Origin: Streptomyces coeruleorubidus
GTDB taxonomy: Bacteria > Actinomycetota > Actinomycetes > Streptomycetales > Streptomycetaceae
Assembly (NCBI RefSeq): GCF_008705135.1
Contig: NZ_CP023694.1
Span: 5,437,001-5,501,000, forward strand
Reading direction: 5' to 3'
Length of the DNA stretch: 64,000 nt
Numbering within the stretch: position 1 is the stretch's first letter; every line of letters starts with the position of its first letter. Under the pieces are notes generated by a model, which saw nothing but the letters and a program-made list of their open reading frames with translations, was not told where the DNA came from and made no database searches. The position numbers were made by a program, and so were the translations under genes. Below, one piece after another: positions 8,962 to 18,394 of this stretch.

Positions 8962-10404
8962 TCAGAACCAGTTCATCGGATTCGCCTTGGACTTGGCGAT
9001 GCTCTTCCCCAGGTCTTTCGCCTTGTCACCGACCCAGCCGGCCGCCTTGCCCGCGCCCTCCTTGATGTCGTCCCAGTGCTGGACGACCTTCGCGCCGCCG
9101 TAGATGAGGCCCGTCCCCACCGCGAGGCCGATCGTGACCGGGTTGGGGGCGACCATGGCCGCTGTGAGAGAGGCGTTGAAGCCGACCTCGGCAACGTCGG
9201 CGACGTATGCGGCGCCCTTCTTCTTGAAGGCGTCGACGGGATTGCCCTGCGAAATGACGTTGGCGGCACTGAAGCCGGTCGACAGGACACCGCCCACTAT
9301 GCCGGCGCCGCGGAGGAACCCGGCGGTCTTGGCCGCGGCGCCGAGGCCGGTGCGCAGGGCCCCCGCGCCTCGTGCGGCATTCGTGGCCTCCGCCACGGAG
9401 TTGGCGAACCGCTGGCCGTTCGCGGCCTTGGTGAACACCTTGACCAGGCTCGCGTTGCCCGCGCGGGCGACAGCTTGGCCGGAGTGCGTGAAACCGCCGT
9501 ACATCCTGGCCGCCTGGTCGGAGCCGACCAGGAAGTCGATGACTCCGTTGGCGCGAAGCGTGTTCATCAAGGGCGTCGCACGCACCCAGTTGTAGCCCTG
9601 GCCGATCAGGTCTCCGCGAATGCCGCTGGTGAGTGGGATGCGGGAGAGGCTCTGATAGGTGGTGCTACGGCCGAAGAGTGAGCCGAGCTGACCGGGCAGC
9701 CAACTGCCCGGCGCGCTCAGAGAACGCAGCTTCGGCGTCCACTTGATCAGGCCGTTGCCCGCGGACCGTATGAGCCCGCTCTCGGAGCCGCGCAGGACCA
9801 CGCCGAGCCGCGTCTTCCAGGTCCGAAGGGCACCCGTCTTCAGCGAGTTGCCCAGCAGCACCTTGGTCAGTGACGTGCCCTGAAGGGTGACGACGGCCGT
9901 GGCGGCGGTCACGGAGCCCCAGTCGCCGTACAGGCCGATCATGGAAGCGATCGTCTCTTCATGCGGCTGGAGCCCGGGGATCTGGGCTATGGCGTGAGCC
10001 TCCAGCCGCTGAATCCAGTCCGCCAGCGACTCGTCGGGCTGTCGCTTGAAGTTGTAGGCGTTCGGATCGTCGCTGGCCGCGACGGAGTTGGCCAGGAGGA
10101 GAGCGTCGGGGCCGAAGCCTTCGTTCTTGTACTTCTCGATCTCCTTGGGGCTGAACCCGGCCCACATGAGTCCGGCTTGAGGGTCACCGCTTTCCAACCG
10201 GGCGAAGACGGCCCGCTTGCGCAAATCCGGTGCCGTGTCCTTGGCCCAGCCGCGCAGAGGCTTGAGCGAGGTCAACTTGCTCGTGACGCCCAGCCTGGAG
10301 GCTCTGGTGAATGCCTCATCCAGTCCGTCCTGGACCCCACCGCGCCCGTCGAGCAGCTTCGCGAGTTGATCCAGGTCGTCCGGATTGACAGTCCTCATGC
10401 CCAC
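8962..10404 (-). CDS. Family C protein copy 1: candidate T7SS-linked client
   Basis: The 480-aa product has an Asp/Arg-rich helical N-terminus (NPDDLDQLAKLLDGRGG, then LDEAFTRASRLGV and RKRAVFARLESGDP). A conserved LPGQLGS segment follows, then a Gly/Ala-rich hydrophobic C-terminal third (AMVAPNPVTIGLAVGTG) and an amphipathic Lys/Gly tail (KAAGWVGDKAKDLGKSI). It has no signal peptide or lipobox. The family has four members here (also 12294, 14623 decayed, 20653). The C-terminal third is nearly identical between copies 1 and 2, suggesting recent duplication or gene conversion. I do not recognise a named domain. The placement next to WXG100 and EspG-like genes suggests an exported or membrane-inserting client. 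Start is GTG at 10404; ATG at 10398 is possible. Confidence 0.7.
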   Translation of the reverse strand: MGMRTVNPDDLDQLAKLLDGRGGVQDGLDEAFTRASRLGVTSKLTSLKPLRGWAKDTAPDLRKRAVFARLESGDPQAGLMWAGFSPKEIEKYKNEGFGPDALLLANSVAASDDPNAYNFKRQPDESLADWIQRLEAHAIAQIPGLQPHEETIASMIGLYGDWGSVTAATAVVTLQGTSLTKVLLGNSLKTGALRTWKTRLGVVLRGSESGLIRSAGNGLIKWTPKLRSLSAPGSWLPGQLGSLFGRSTTYQSLSRIPLTSGIRGDLIGQGYNWVRATPLMNTLRANGVIDFLVGSDQAARMYGGFTHSGQAVARAGNASLVKVFTKAANGQRFANSVAEATNAARGAGALRTGLGAAAKTAGFLRGAGIVGGVLSTGFSAANVISQGNPVDAFKKKGAAYVADVAEVGFNASLTAAMVAPNPVTIGLAVGTGLIYGGAKVVQHWDDIKEGAGKAAGWVGDKAKDLGKSIAKSKANPMNWF

Positions 10405-10578
10405 GTTTCATTTCCCCAGAGCGTGTGTCCCGGAACCAGCCGGTCAAGGCTGTGGAGTCGCTGCTCAGCATATGAACGAGGCTTGGCGTGAGGCCCTTGG
10501 ATCACCAACTCTTTACCGTATGCAAACGCATTCTTCAGGGAAGCTTTGATCCTGACTCGGCACGTTCTGCGGCTGTGC

Positions 10579-11256
10579 TCAGCCGGTACGCATGAGCGCA
10601 TATGCGAACACGAGGCGCCGGTCCAGCCACGCGGCCCGGACCAGGAACCTGCGGTCGCCCTCGGAGGTCAGGACGAGTTCGTCACCGGCTTTCCACTCGA
10701 GGACTCGCGACTTGGCCGGCTGGTCACCGCCCTCGGCCCCCATGTCGGCGACGGCTTGGACGACGCCCAGCAGCATCTTGCCCGCGCCGCGCTGGACCAT
10801 CTCCTTAGGGCCGCCCTTCGCCCACTCTGCGCTGGTCACGATCTCGGGGTGCCCTGGTTGAGCGATGCGCCAGGTCGGCTTCAAGGCGTGCTTCAGCGGA
10901 GCGATGCGCTGAATCGTCCCGATGACCTGCCCCCGCACGTCACGCACCGCGTAGTGGCGCCGGCCGTCGACGTCCTGCGGCTCGTCGAGGGAGCAGAGCA
11001 GCCTGCCGCCTTCCGCGTCCTCGTAGAGACGCCGATCGTCCGCAGCCGAGGACTGCGGCGGAAAGAAGGCACAGGGTGCGTTGACGCGTTGGGCACCTGA
11101 GCCCTGCGGAACCCGGAAGGCACGGACACCGAGCACGGCACGCTTGCGCTGCGCTGTGGCGGGCCGTTCCTCGTCGGTGATGGCGAACTCCCAGGCGTCC
11201 GTCCAGGGGACGACGTGAATAGGAGGTTCGTCGACGTGCCTGCTCTTGCCGAACAC
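10579..11256 (-). CDS. Cytoplasmic protein with a LURP-one/scramblase-like fold signature
   Basis: The 225-aa product starts at GTG with GGAGAGG upstream. The middle reads YAVRDVRGQVIGTIQR, then PTWRIAQPG, a helix, and a final beta-rich part (DELVLTSEGDRRFLVRAAWL, then RLVFAYALM). Alternating strands with D-x-x-G-x-x-[IV]-G resemble tubby/LURP-one-like barrels, but this is a shape argument only. It has no signal peptide or membrane segment. It sits between family C copy 1 and family A copy 1 on the same strand, so it may belong to that cassette. The function is unknown. Confidence 0.6.
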   Translation of the reverse strand: MFGKSRHVDEPPIHVVPWTDAWEFAITDEERPATAQRKRAVLGVRAFRVPQGSGAQRVNAPCAFFPPQSSAADDRRLYEDAEGGRLLCSLDEPQDVDGRRHYAVRDVRGQVIGTIQRIAPLKHALKPTWRIAQPGHPEIVTSAEWAKGGPKEMVQRGAGKMLLGVVQAVADMGAEGGDQPAKSRVLEWKAGDELVLTSEGDRRFLVRAAWLDRRLVFAYALMRTG

Positions 11257-11388
11257 GGTGCCTCTCCGGATTACTTTGAGGATGGGTTCCGACCATAACC
11301 CCGGCTGGTGAGGTCCGGTCGCGGACGGTCGGGCATCCGGAGGCCGAGGTCGAGCTGTGCACTCCAGCGCGCTACGCGCTTGTCCGCT

Positions 11389-11613
11389 TCATCCGTATGA
11401 CGTCCTCGGGCAGCTCGGAGCTGGTCCCCCCTCCGACTTGACCGTCTGCTGCTTCTGGCCCGCCTCGTGCTTGGCCCACCAAGCCAAAAGGTAGACAACC
11501 CAGACCAGGAGCGACTGCAGAAGCTTAAGCGAGAGCTCGAGAAAGGGCGACGCGACTTTGTCACCGCCTTGAAAGGGGCGGGTGCTTTCGGAGGTGGAGC
11601 TGAGTTTTAGCAA
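11389..11613 (-). CDS. Small single-pass membrane protein (tentative)
   Basis: A 74-aa frame holds one strong membrane segment (LLQSLLVWVVYLLAWWAK) followed by a charged tail (HEAGQKQQTVKSEGG). It lies 20 bp after family A copy 1 on the same strand. No paralog is visible and the C-terminal 15 residues look less protein-like, so the gene may be spurious. Confidence 0.35.
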   Translation of the reverse strand: MLKLSSTSESTRPFQGGDKVASPFLELSLKLLQSLLVWVVYLLAWWAKHEAGQKQQTVKSEGGPAPSCPRTSYG

Positions 11614-11633
11614 AGGCGGACTGGCAGAGTTCG

Positions 11634-12236
11634 TTACTCCGCCGTGTCCGAGAATCTTTGCATCAGGGCGAATGGGGACGACAACACGGCGCCACCCAGG
11701 GTGAGGACTTCAGTGTCCACCTCCTCCAGCACGATGGCGATCGCCAGATCCATGGCATCAACCGGGCCAGTGGCCGTGCCCGCGCGGCAGGTCGTGGTCG
11801 GCGGAACGTGCCGACCGGGCTCAATCGAGACCCGGACGCCCTCTCTCTCCAGGACCTTCACACTCCCCCACTCCTCGGAGGAGTAGACGTACTCGCGACC
11901 TTCGTACGCGATGCGCAGCGCCCGGTCCTCCTTTCGTAGGGCCCGGGCGTTGAAGCGCAGCTCCGCGTGTCGGCCTCCAAGGGTGAGCTCGGCCTTGAAC
12001 AGCGAAGGCTTTCCTGACCTGCGCTTCCCGCGGAAGTTCGTCTCCGGGAAGGCGGGGCCGCTCAGGCTGGCGGTGTCCATTCCCTTTTCGAGCGGCCGGT
12101 AGAGCGGGCAGCGCTCCACGGTGACGGATCCGAAGTGCCCCACGTCTCCCTTGACTCCGGCCTTGGGCAGCTCCTTCTTGGTGCTGACGCTGTACGGCGT
12201 CAGCTCGAATTCAAAAGACTCACTACTCGTTTCCAT
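11634..12236 (-). CDS. Family A protein copy 1, cassette-associated, unknown function
   Basis: The 200-aa soluble protein has no signal peptide. Its core matches the products of 15673-16251 and 19094-19675: an extended strand region, then RALRIAYEGREYVYSS, then LEREGVRVSI, a short linker and the helical end AMDLAIAIVLEEVDTEVLTLGGAV. The conserved pattern is RALR[IM]-x(4)-GREY-x-Y ... D[LI]-[AS]-LA-x-V ... [TR]-x-x-LT-x-x-GA. I do not recognise a named family. It lies 57 bp downstream of family C copy 2 on the same strand, so C and A are likely co-transcribed. Conserved linkage to families B and C suggests a common role. Confidence 0.65.
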   Translation of the reverse strand: METSSESFEFELTPYSVSTKKELPKAGVKGDVGHFGSVTVERCPLYRPLEKGMDTASLSGPAFPETNFRGKRRSGKPSLFKAELTLGGRHAELRFNARALRKEDRALRIAYEGREYVYSSEEWGSVKVLEREGVRVSIEPGRHVPPTTTCRAGTATGPVDAMDLAIAIVLEEVDTEVLTLGGAVLSSPFALMQRFSDTAE

Positions 12237-12293
12237 GACGACAACTGCTCATTCCGTGCTTGGGTTCTTCCGGGGCTCTGGATCTCGTTGTTG

Positions 12294-13685
12294 CTAGTCG
12301 AACGGGTTGAGCGCGCTGCCCAGCTCCTTGGCGCCGTCAGCGATGTCGTTCCCGATGTCGCTTGCCTTGTCGCCCACCCAGTCTGCCGCCTTGCCGGCGC
12401 CTTCCGTGATGTCGTCCCAGTGCTCGACGACCTTCAGCCCCCCGTAGACGATGCCGGTCCCTACAGCGAGACCGATCGTGACCGGATTGGGTGCGATCAT
12501 CGCCGCGGTCAAAGAGGCATTGAACCCAACCTCCGCGTAATTGGCCAGGTAGCCGGCCTTGCTCTTCTCCCACTCCTTCGCGTGGTCCATGGTGGCGATG
12601 TTGGCCACGGAGAATGCCGTCGCGCCCGCCGACCCGACGATGCCCGCCCCTCGCCACAGCCCCGCGGTCTTAGCTGCCGCGCCGAACCCACCGGTTTTCC
12701 CGACCGTCCAGAGGCTGGCCTGTCCCGCGCGGGTGACCTGCTGCCCGGAGTGGGTCAGCCCGCCGTACATGCGCGCCATGTCGTCCGAGCCGGCGAAGAA
12801 GTTGATGGCCTGGTTGGGTGTGAATCCCAGCAGTTTGGAATTCATGAAGCCGCGTGCTCGCAGCTTGTCCCACCCGTCCCCCCAACGGTCGCCCAGCCAA
12901 CCGGAGCTGAAGGGCACGTTGGCGACCCTTTGGTACGTCTGACTCCGGGAGGCCATGCTGCCAAGCTGCCCGGGAAGCCAGCTGCCGGGGGCGGTCAACG
13001 ACCGTATCGGAGGGTTGTACCCCTTGAGCATCCTGCCCGCCCAGCGCAGGATGGGGTTGCTTCCGGCCGCGGTCCACCGCGCCTCGAGAGCAGCCTTCAT
13101 CGGCCCCAGCTTGCCGGTCTTCACCGCATTGCCCAGCAGCACCTTGGTTCCCGAGAAGCCGCTCGCCGCCACAACCTGCGTTGCGGCAGCAACGTTGAAC
13201 ACGTCAGCGCCGAACTTGATCATCTCGGTGAGGGTTTCTTCGTGCGGCTCCAGACCAGGGACCTTCGAGAGCGCATGCGCCTCTAGCCGTGCGACCCAGT
13301 CACCGAGCTTCTCTCCCGGCTGTCGCGACAATTCCTTCGCATTCGGATCGTCACTCGCTGCCACCGAATTGGCCAGCAGCAGCGTCTCCGCCTTGATCCC
13401 TTCGCCCTTGTACTGCTCCAGGTCCTTTGGCGTGAACCCCGCCCACAGCAGCCCGGCGATCGGGTCGCCGTTCTCCAGACGCAGGATGACGGCGCGCTTA
13501 CGCAGATCCTGGGCCTCGCTCTGAGTCCACGACCTCATCGGCTTCAGGGGCGACAGATGCCCGCTCACCCCGAGTCGGGCGGCTCGCGTGAAGGCCTCGT
13601 CCAGGCGGTCCTCTACGCCACCGCGTCCTTCCAGGAGTTTCGCCAAGTGCTCCAGGTCCTCGGGATTCGCCAACCGAAGCGACAT
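12294..13685 (-). CDS. Family C protein copy 2: candidate T7SS-linked client
   Basis: The 463-aa product begins SLRLANPEDLEHLAKLLEGRGG and keeps the family order: LDEAFTRAARLGV, RKRAVILRLENGDP, LPGQLGS, then a hydrophobic AMIAPNPVTIGLAVGTG segment, an amphipathic KAADWVGDKASDIG tail and the terminus ALNPFD. It is shared almost word for word with copy 1 over the last 100 residues. A longer frame starts at 13784, but GGCGGGGAG just upstream of the ATG at 13685 and the alignment to copies 1 and 4 fix the start. Family A copy 1 follows. Function not recognised. Confidence 0.7.
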   Translation of the reverse strand: MSLRLANPEDLEHLAKLLEGRGGVEDRLDEAFTRAARLGVSGHLSPLKPMRSWTQSEAQDLRKRAVILRLENGDPIAGLLWAGFTPKDLEQYKGEGIKAETLLLANSVAASDDPNAKELSRQPGEKLGDWVARLEAHALSKVPGLEPHEETLTEMIKFGADVFNVAAATQVVAASGFSGTKVLLGNAVKTGKLGPMKAALEARWTAAGSNPILRWAGRMLKGYNPPIRSLTAPGSWLPGQLGSMASRSQTYQRVANVPFSSGWLGDRWGDGWDKLRARGFMNSKLLGFTPNQAINFFAGSDDMARMYGGLTHSGQQVTRAGQASLWTVGKTGGFGAAAKTAGLWRGAGIVGSAGATAFSVANIATMDHAKEWEKSKAGYLANYAEVGFNASLTAAMIAPNPVTIGLAVGTGIVYGGLKVVEHWDDITEGAGKAADWVGDKASDIGNDIADGAKELGSALNPFD

Positions 13686-13952
13686 TTTCTCCCCGCCTTG
13701 CGATAGCCGACTGGGCCTCCGTCGATCGCATCTGAGGTTATGCGTGGCCCTCCCGTTCCACCAGGGCCGGTCCGCCGGTGTCATACCGTGAGAAGACCGC
13801 GCGAGGCCGGTTCACCCAGGTCAGCGAGTTGATGAGGCACCCCTACCGGACACAACCGGCAAACCTGCCTAACGGAGTCCTGCCAGCTCGCTGTTGAGGG
13901 GCGGTGGGTAACCTGACCCGGACGAAGACCTCCTAAGTCGAATGGAGCGGTC

Positions 13953-14528
13953 GTGGGCGGCACGGACGGTTCTGGAGCCGGCGCATCGACAGCGCCGTAC
14001 GGTCAGGCGGTGGTGTACGAGGAGAAGCTGCCGAGGCGCTGGATGATCGCTACCGCGGTGGTACTTGCCATCTGGGTCGCCTATCAGGCCAGCATCCTGC
14101 TTCCCGAGGACAGCACGGTTTGGTTCGTCATTCTAGGTTTTTCGACGATCCTCGCGCTCGTATTCAATGGTGTGCCGATTTCCAAACGCATCTATAATCG
14201 AATTCATATTCGAGACGGGTGGCTGACCGTGGGGCGGGAGAGGATCCTGGTGGAGTCGTTGACGGTCGACTCACTTCGGGAAGCTCGTGAGCAGCCAACG
14301 GATGCGGAGTTCGTCGCGTCCTTGACTTCGCGGTCGCGTGAGGAACTCGCGGAGTTGCGACGGAGGAGTCGTGCGACCGGGCCGCCCCGGATCATGGGTG
14401 GGGGATGGGCCGTGCCGATGGGCATGGATCAGATCGTGGTCCAGACCGCGCAGGGTGAGTCGCTGCTGATCGCCACTCACCACCGCGAGGCGCTGGTGGA
14501 CGCACTGATGCGAGCCCGTCAGAGGTAG
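13953..14528 (+). CDS. Family D two-pass membrane protein copy 1 (DUF3093/PH-like)
   Basis: The 191-aa product starts at GTG. It has two membrane segments (about residues 32-50 and 57-75), then YNRIHIRDGWLTVGRERI, a charged helix, and GGGWAVPMGMDQIVVQT with a closing ATHHREALVDAL. The second half reads like a small PH-like or DUF3093-like cytoplasmic domain. The 22721-23281 product shares YEEK, YNRI-I, VGRE, SxREA, GGGW-VPMGMD and AL--A. Both copies flank C genes, so D may be a fourth cassette component. Confidence 0.65.
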   Translation: MGGTDGSGAGASTAPYGQAVVYEEKLPRRWMIATAVVLAIWVAYQASILLPEDSTVWFVILGFSTILALVFNGVPISKRIYNRIHIRDGWLTVGRERILVESLTVDSLREAREQPTDAEFVASLTSRSREELAELRRRSRATGPPRIMGGGWAVPMGMDQIVVQTAQGESLLIATHHREALVDALMRARQR

Positions 14529-14622
14529 AGCCGGGGCCCGGCTCCGAGGTCCAACAACCGTAGCCTCGGTAGGCTGCTCGCGTGCCTGTGCTGCTTCCTT
14601 CTCGGGAAGGAGCCGTCTTTGA

Positions 14623-15628
14623 TCACTGAAGGAGCTTCGTGACAGGCCAGCAGCCCGCCTCGAGGATGGCGATCCGCTGGCCGGACTACTGTTCGCCGGA
14701 TTCACTCCTGAGCAGCTCAAGAACAAGGATCTGCCACCAGACATCCTGTTGGTCGCCAATGCAACCGCGTCCGACAGCGATCTCGACGATGACTGGCTCA
14801 AGAAGAAGGACGGCGAGACCCTCGACGACTGGCTCGTCAGGGTGCAGGGCGACGCTGTCACCCAGCTCACGGGCAACGAGACGCTAGGCAAGACCGTCGC
14901 GACATACATCGACGGGGCCGCCAACCTGTCGGCGTTCTTCACCTCGTCAACCACAGCGCTGGCGGGCAGCTGGTCGCTCACCAAGTACTTCAAACGTCCA
15001 AGGTGCTCAATGCCCCGGGCACCCTGACTTCCCGCCTGATCAACGGCCACTGGGACAAGCTGTCCAGGATTCCCAGGGCCGGGAGTTGGCCGACCCGGGT
15101 GCCGACCGGTGTGCTCGCCGGCTCCGATGAGGCTCCGATGAGGCGGCGATGCTCGCCGGGTACATGCGCAACGGTGCCTTCTACATGCCCACTTCCTCCG
15201 AGGCTAACCTGCTCCGTGTCGCGCAACGCGGCGGTCTCGCCAATGCGGCGAAGGCCGCCGGGTGGATGCGCGGCGCAGGCATTGTCGGTTCTGTCGCTAC
15301 TACGGCCTGGGGTGTGGCCAACCTGGCGACCATGGATCACGGCAAGGCGTGGAAGGAGGACAAAGCCAAGTGCCTCTCCAACTGGACCGGTACGGCGTTC
15401 AACGCCTCGCTCACCCTCGCTATGGTCGCCCCCACCCCGGTCACCGTCGGTCTCGCCGTCGGCACCGGAGTTGCTTATGCCGGAACCCTGCTATGGGACA
15501 ACGGGGACAAAATCGTCGAGGGTGCGAAGGAGGCCGCGGACTGGGTCGGTGACAAGGCCGAGAAGGCTGGCGAGGTCATTTCCGACGGTGCCAAGAAGCT
15601 CGGTAGCGCCCTCACCCCGTTCGACTGA
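14623..15628 (+). pseudogene. Decayed family C copy 3 (N-terminal deletion and two frameshifts)
   Basis: Homology to family C is spread over three frames. After an in-frame stop at 14620-14622, frame 1 gives ELRDRPAARLEDGDP and continues to about 14997, matching C residues from about 60 onward; the first 60 or so residues and the start are missing. The reading moves to frame 3 near 14992-15000 (APGTLTSRL onward, likely a one-base loss). It then moves to frame 2 at 15132, where an exact 11-bp tandem duplication (GCTCCGATGAG at 15121-15131 and 15132-15142) shifts it. From 15149 the last 159 residues are intact and end SALTPFD. Removing one duplication unit restores LAGSDEAAMLAGY. It lies upstream of A copy 2 and B copy 2. 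Confidence 0.8.
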
Positions 15629-15672
15629 TGCCGACTGTGGCACATCCGCGCCGGGCGGCGCGAGGAGGAACC

Positions 15673-16251
15673 ATGCAGCAGCACACGTACACGCTCGACC
15701 ACTGGGAGGACCGTTCAGGTCATCGGTTGACCTGGAAGTTCGGGTATTGGGGCACAGCAGGGGAGTTCGGCAGGATCGAGGTGGTCTACCCGTCGAGCCG
15801 GCACGGCGACCGTCATGTCACAGAGGTCAGGGGCGACACCGTGCCCGTCACCTCCTTCATGGGCTGGGCCTACGGACGAAAGCCCTCGCTTTACATAGCG
15901 GAGCTCAGTGTCGGCGGGGCCGGAGTTCGGCTCAAGCGCAACCGATGGGCACAGACCAGAGCCGGTCGGGCACTGCGAATGCAGGTGACCGGGCGGGAGT
16001 ATCGCTACCTCGCGACCAGCGCACGGCACCGCGACCGGGCCCTGATCCGGAACGGTGTTGAGGTCCGGATCCTTCGCCACGGCAGCGGTGCACGGAAGAA
16101 GGCCACTTTCACCGTCCTTGGCCAGGCTGACGCCACCGACCTCGCCCTGGCTGCCGTGATGTGCGGCGTCAACACCCGCAATCTCACCAGAGCAGGGGCC
16201 GTCCGTGCCTTTTTCGCCAGGTCGCTGCAGTGGCTGGACGTATTTCAGTGA
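15673..16251 (+). CDS. Family A protein copy 2, unknown function
   Basis: The 192-aa product starts at ATG 15673 behind GAGGAGGAA; a longer frame from 15628 is not supported. It carries the family core RALRMQVTGREYRYLA, a following LIRNGVEVRIL and the C-terminal ATDLALAAVMCGVNTRNLTRAGAV. No signal peptide or membrane segment is seen. It sits between decayed C copy 3 and decayed B copy 2. This is the same three families as the intact 19.1-21.9 kb cassette, but in C-A-B order. It appears intact although both neighbours are broken. Confidence 0.65.
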   Translation: MQQHTYTLDHWEDRSGHRLTWKFGYWGTAGEFGRIEVVYPSSRHGDRHVTEVRGDTVPVTSFMGWAYGRKPSLYIAELSVGGAGVRLKRNRWAQTRAGRALRMQVTGREYRYLATSARHRDRALIRNGVEVRILRHGSGARKKATFTVLGQADATDLALAAVMCGVNTRNLTRAGAVRAFFARSLQWLDVFQ

Positions 16252-16311
16252 CCCCCATGTACTCCCTGAGCCATCACCGCCAAGCGTTTCCGCTGACGAA
16301 AGCGACCCCCA

Positions 16312-16611
16312 ATGCCCTCGTATGACAGCACGCGGGGTCGGTTCCGGCTTGCCGAGAGCCACCTGGCCGTCCTCGGTCACGGCATCGAAGGAAAGGAGGT
16401 GCCCTTGGAACTGGCCGAGGCCGACCGCGAACTGCGCGAGGGGCGGGCCTACAGGCCTTCAAAGCGTGGTGTCGGTGGGGCTGACGCCCCTCGATCGCTG
16501 CTTGAGGCGGCCGAGCGATTTGCGAGGCGACGAGAGCGCGGTCATCGCGCACAGCTGCGGGTTCGGAGGCTCTGGCTCTCCAGAGGCCGGGTCATTGCCG
16601 CCGCTCAGTAA
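16312..16611 (+). pseudogene. Decayed EspG-like family B copy 2
   Basis: The first 45 residues match family B (MPSYDSTRGRFRLAESHLAVL and the following ELAEADRELREG). The frame then turns into Arg-rich non-homologous sequence and stops at 16611, about 100 aa instead of about 275. A neighbouring frame around 16520-16600 keeps a degraded GDESAVIAHSCGF, resembling the VGQEAVISHDGW of copy 1. This points to an internal deletion plus frameshift and loss of the 3' half. It follows family A copy 2 by 60 bp. Confidence 0.7.
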
Positions 16612-16715
16612 CCGGCTGTGCACGTTGCTCTCACTGAGATCTCGGCGGCCTTTGTGGCGGCTGCCCCCACGCGCATGCGCGTGAGGGCTTGTCAGCAGCG
16701 GCCAAGGCGCGGAAT

Positions 16716-17759
16716 TCAGCGATTGACGGACTGAATCTCTTGGACGGTGACGTCCTGGTCGTTGCCGAAGGTGCCGTTCGGAAGGTCGCCGCCGGCGCCG
16801 CCGGTGCCGGTCCAGGCGATCTCCCAGGTGATGGTGGCCTGGAGCTTGAAAGTACTGTCGCCGGAGGAGCGGAGGTACTTGAGGCCGCACGGCGGGGTCC
16901 GGTCGGACTTGCCCTTGGCGTAGGGCTCGCCGATCGAGCCGGCGTTGATGGTGCACTCGCCCGAGGCCGGGTAGGTCTCTGCGTCCTCGGTGCCGGGTTC
17001 CAGCCTGAGGGAGACCGGCTTGGCGGTGGTGGTGGCCTGGATGTTCAGGCCTCCGGCATTGAGCTGAGCCGTGACAGAGACTTCCTTGAACTTGGCCCTG
17101 TCGAGCCAGGCCCAGGTGGGGAGATTGACCTTGGTGGCGGTCTCGGGCGCGAGAGATACTTCGGTGGTCGGCAACTCGATGCGGTTGTAGGCGAGTTCAG
17201 CAAGAACGCGCGGGGTTACCGCGTTCTCGACGGGTGGGGCATCGCCTGTTTCGGCCCAGAAGGGCTTCCGGTCGCACGCCTGGGCCTCTGGCTCCATCCA
17301 GCGGTCCTCGTCGCGGATGGCCACCCACCAATTGCCCTCGTCTTTCTTGTCGAGGTTGTAGTTCTTGTACTTGCCGTCCTTGTAAGTGTCGCGGAACTTG
17401 CCGACCGACGCCTTGGCGTAGCTGTGCTGACCGGGCGTGTTGACGGTCTCGTTGTACTGTCCCTCGACATATTTCGCGAATTCCTCAGCACTTCGGGGTT
17501 CGTACCAACAGGCGGGCGGTGACCAATCGCCCACTGGTTGCAGGCTGCCAGTGCCGCCACCTGACTCGCTGGCAGACGAACCGCTGAAGGTGATTTTGGA
17601 GACGAGGCTGGTTCCGTCCGTACCGCCGCTAGGGGCGGCCTTTTGGCCGTTGGACTTGCCCGGCGTGCCCCATGCGAACGCAGTGGCCGGTGTGAGAGCG
17701 AGAACGCCGGCAATCGTCGAGGCAACGATCCATCGACGCTGACCTCTTATCGCAGGCAC
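16716..17759 (-). CDS. Secreted protein ending in a VQEIQSVNR tail, partner of a lipoprotein (pair 1)
   Basis: The 347-aa exported protein has a signal peptide (basic RGQRRW, hydrophobic core, AFA cleavage near residue 29). A Gly/Ser/Thr linker follows, then a conserved WSPPACWYEP motif, aromatic/Lys-rich blocks, a beta-rich NLPTWAWLD region, a Cys pair (GECTIN, PPCGLKYLR) and the terminus QDVTVQEIQSVNR. It is closely related in order and motifs to the 46042-47112 product. Start GTG 17759 overlaps the end of the upstream lipoprotein gene by 13 bases, implying translational coupling. I recognise no enzymatic motif; a surface or extracellular complex with the lipoprotein is inferred. Confidence 0.75.
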   Translation of the reverse strand: MPAIRGQRRWIVASTIAGVLALTPATAFAWGTPGKSNGQKAAPSGGTDGTSLVSKITFSGSSASESGGGTGSLQPVGDWSPPACWYEPRSAEEFAKYVEGQYNETVNTPGQHSYAKASVGKFRDTYKDGKYKNYNLDKKDEGNWWVAIRDEDRWMEPEAQACDRKPFWAETGDAPPVENAVTPRVLAELAYNRIELPTTEVSLAPETATKVNLPTWAWLDRAKFKEVSVTAQLNAGGLNIQATTTAKPVSLRLEPGTEDAETYPASGECTINAGSIGEPYAKGKSDRTPPCGLKYLRSSGDSTFKLQATITWEIAWTGTGGAGGDLPNGTFGNDQDVTVQEIQSVNR

Positions 17760-18394
17760 GTCTTGTTTCCCCGTTCCGACTCAAGCTTCGTCGTCTGCCA
17801 CACGCCGCTGCTGTTCTTCTCCAGACGTGTGCTGTACAGCACGAAGGAGTCGTCGGATGCGGGTGTCTTGTCGATCTTGTTGGTCTTGCGATTCTTGTTG
17901 AACGCCTTACTTTCATCTGCGCAGTACGAGACGCCTGCGGACTTCTTGTCGAACACGCTGATATCGGGTGCGTAGTAGCGGACCGCCCCGTGGTAGGTGA
18001 ACCCGGAGTCCACGATTCCCTTGACCCAGTCCCGGCTACCTGCGAGGGCGCTGTCCGCCTGATAGAAGCGCAGGGCGGGGGACTCTGGATCGCCCTGCGT
18101 GACCGCATAGGTCACCGCTGACTGCGCTAGTCCTGCGTCCGCCAGGATTTCGTCCTTGGCGGCGTTTCCGGTGGTCCAGCCCTCGAACGTTTCCTTGACG
18201 TCCTTGGGAAGATCCATTCTCGGACGCTTCGCGTCGCCATCGGATGTGCTAGGCGGAGTTGGCGATGTGGACTCTGCAGAGTCGGCGCCGGCGATCTTGT
18301 CGCTGGACTTGTCGTCCCCGCTACCGCAGGCCGTCAACAGCAGTGCTGCCGTCGCCACCAGTGCGGCAGCAACGGGCAATGGGCGGCGCTTCAC
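17747..18394 (-). CDS. Lipoprotein, partner of the secreted protein (pair 1)
   Basis: The 215-aa product has a lipoprotein signal peptide with lipobox LLTAC near residue 22, a Ser/Asp/Thr linker (GDDKSSDKIAGADS), and a compact domain with aromatic/Tyr patterns and three Cys outside the lipobox (SYCADESKAFNKNRKTNK, NKTCLR). The 45241-45885 and 47109-47768 products share DDKSxDxIxGxDS after the lipobox, the N-R-K-T block and VLYS. The fold recalls small extracytoplasmic NTF2-like proteins, but this is not certain. Its GTG start is also the left edge of the 340-bp direct repeat whose second copy is at 23597. Confidence 0.75.
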   Translation of the reverse strand: MKRRPLPVAAALVATAALLLTACGSGDDKSSDKIAGADSAESTSPTPPSTSDGDAKRPRMDLPKDVKETFEGWTTGNAAKDEILADAGLAQSAVTYAVTQGDPESPALRFYQADSALAGSRDWVKGIVDSGFTYHGAVRYYAPDISVFDKKSAGVSYCADESKAFNKNRKTNKIDKTPASDDSFVLYSTRLEKNSSGVWQTTKLESERGNKTCLR

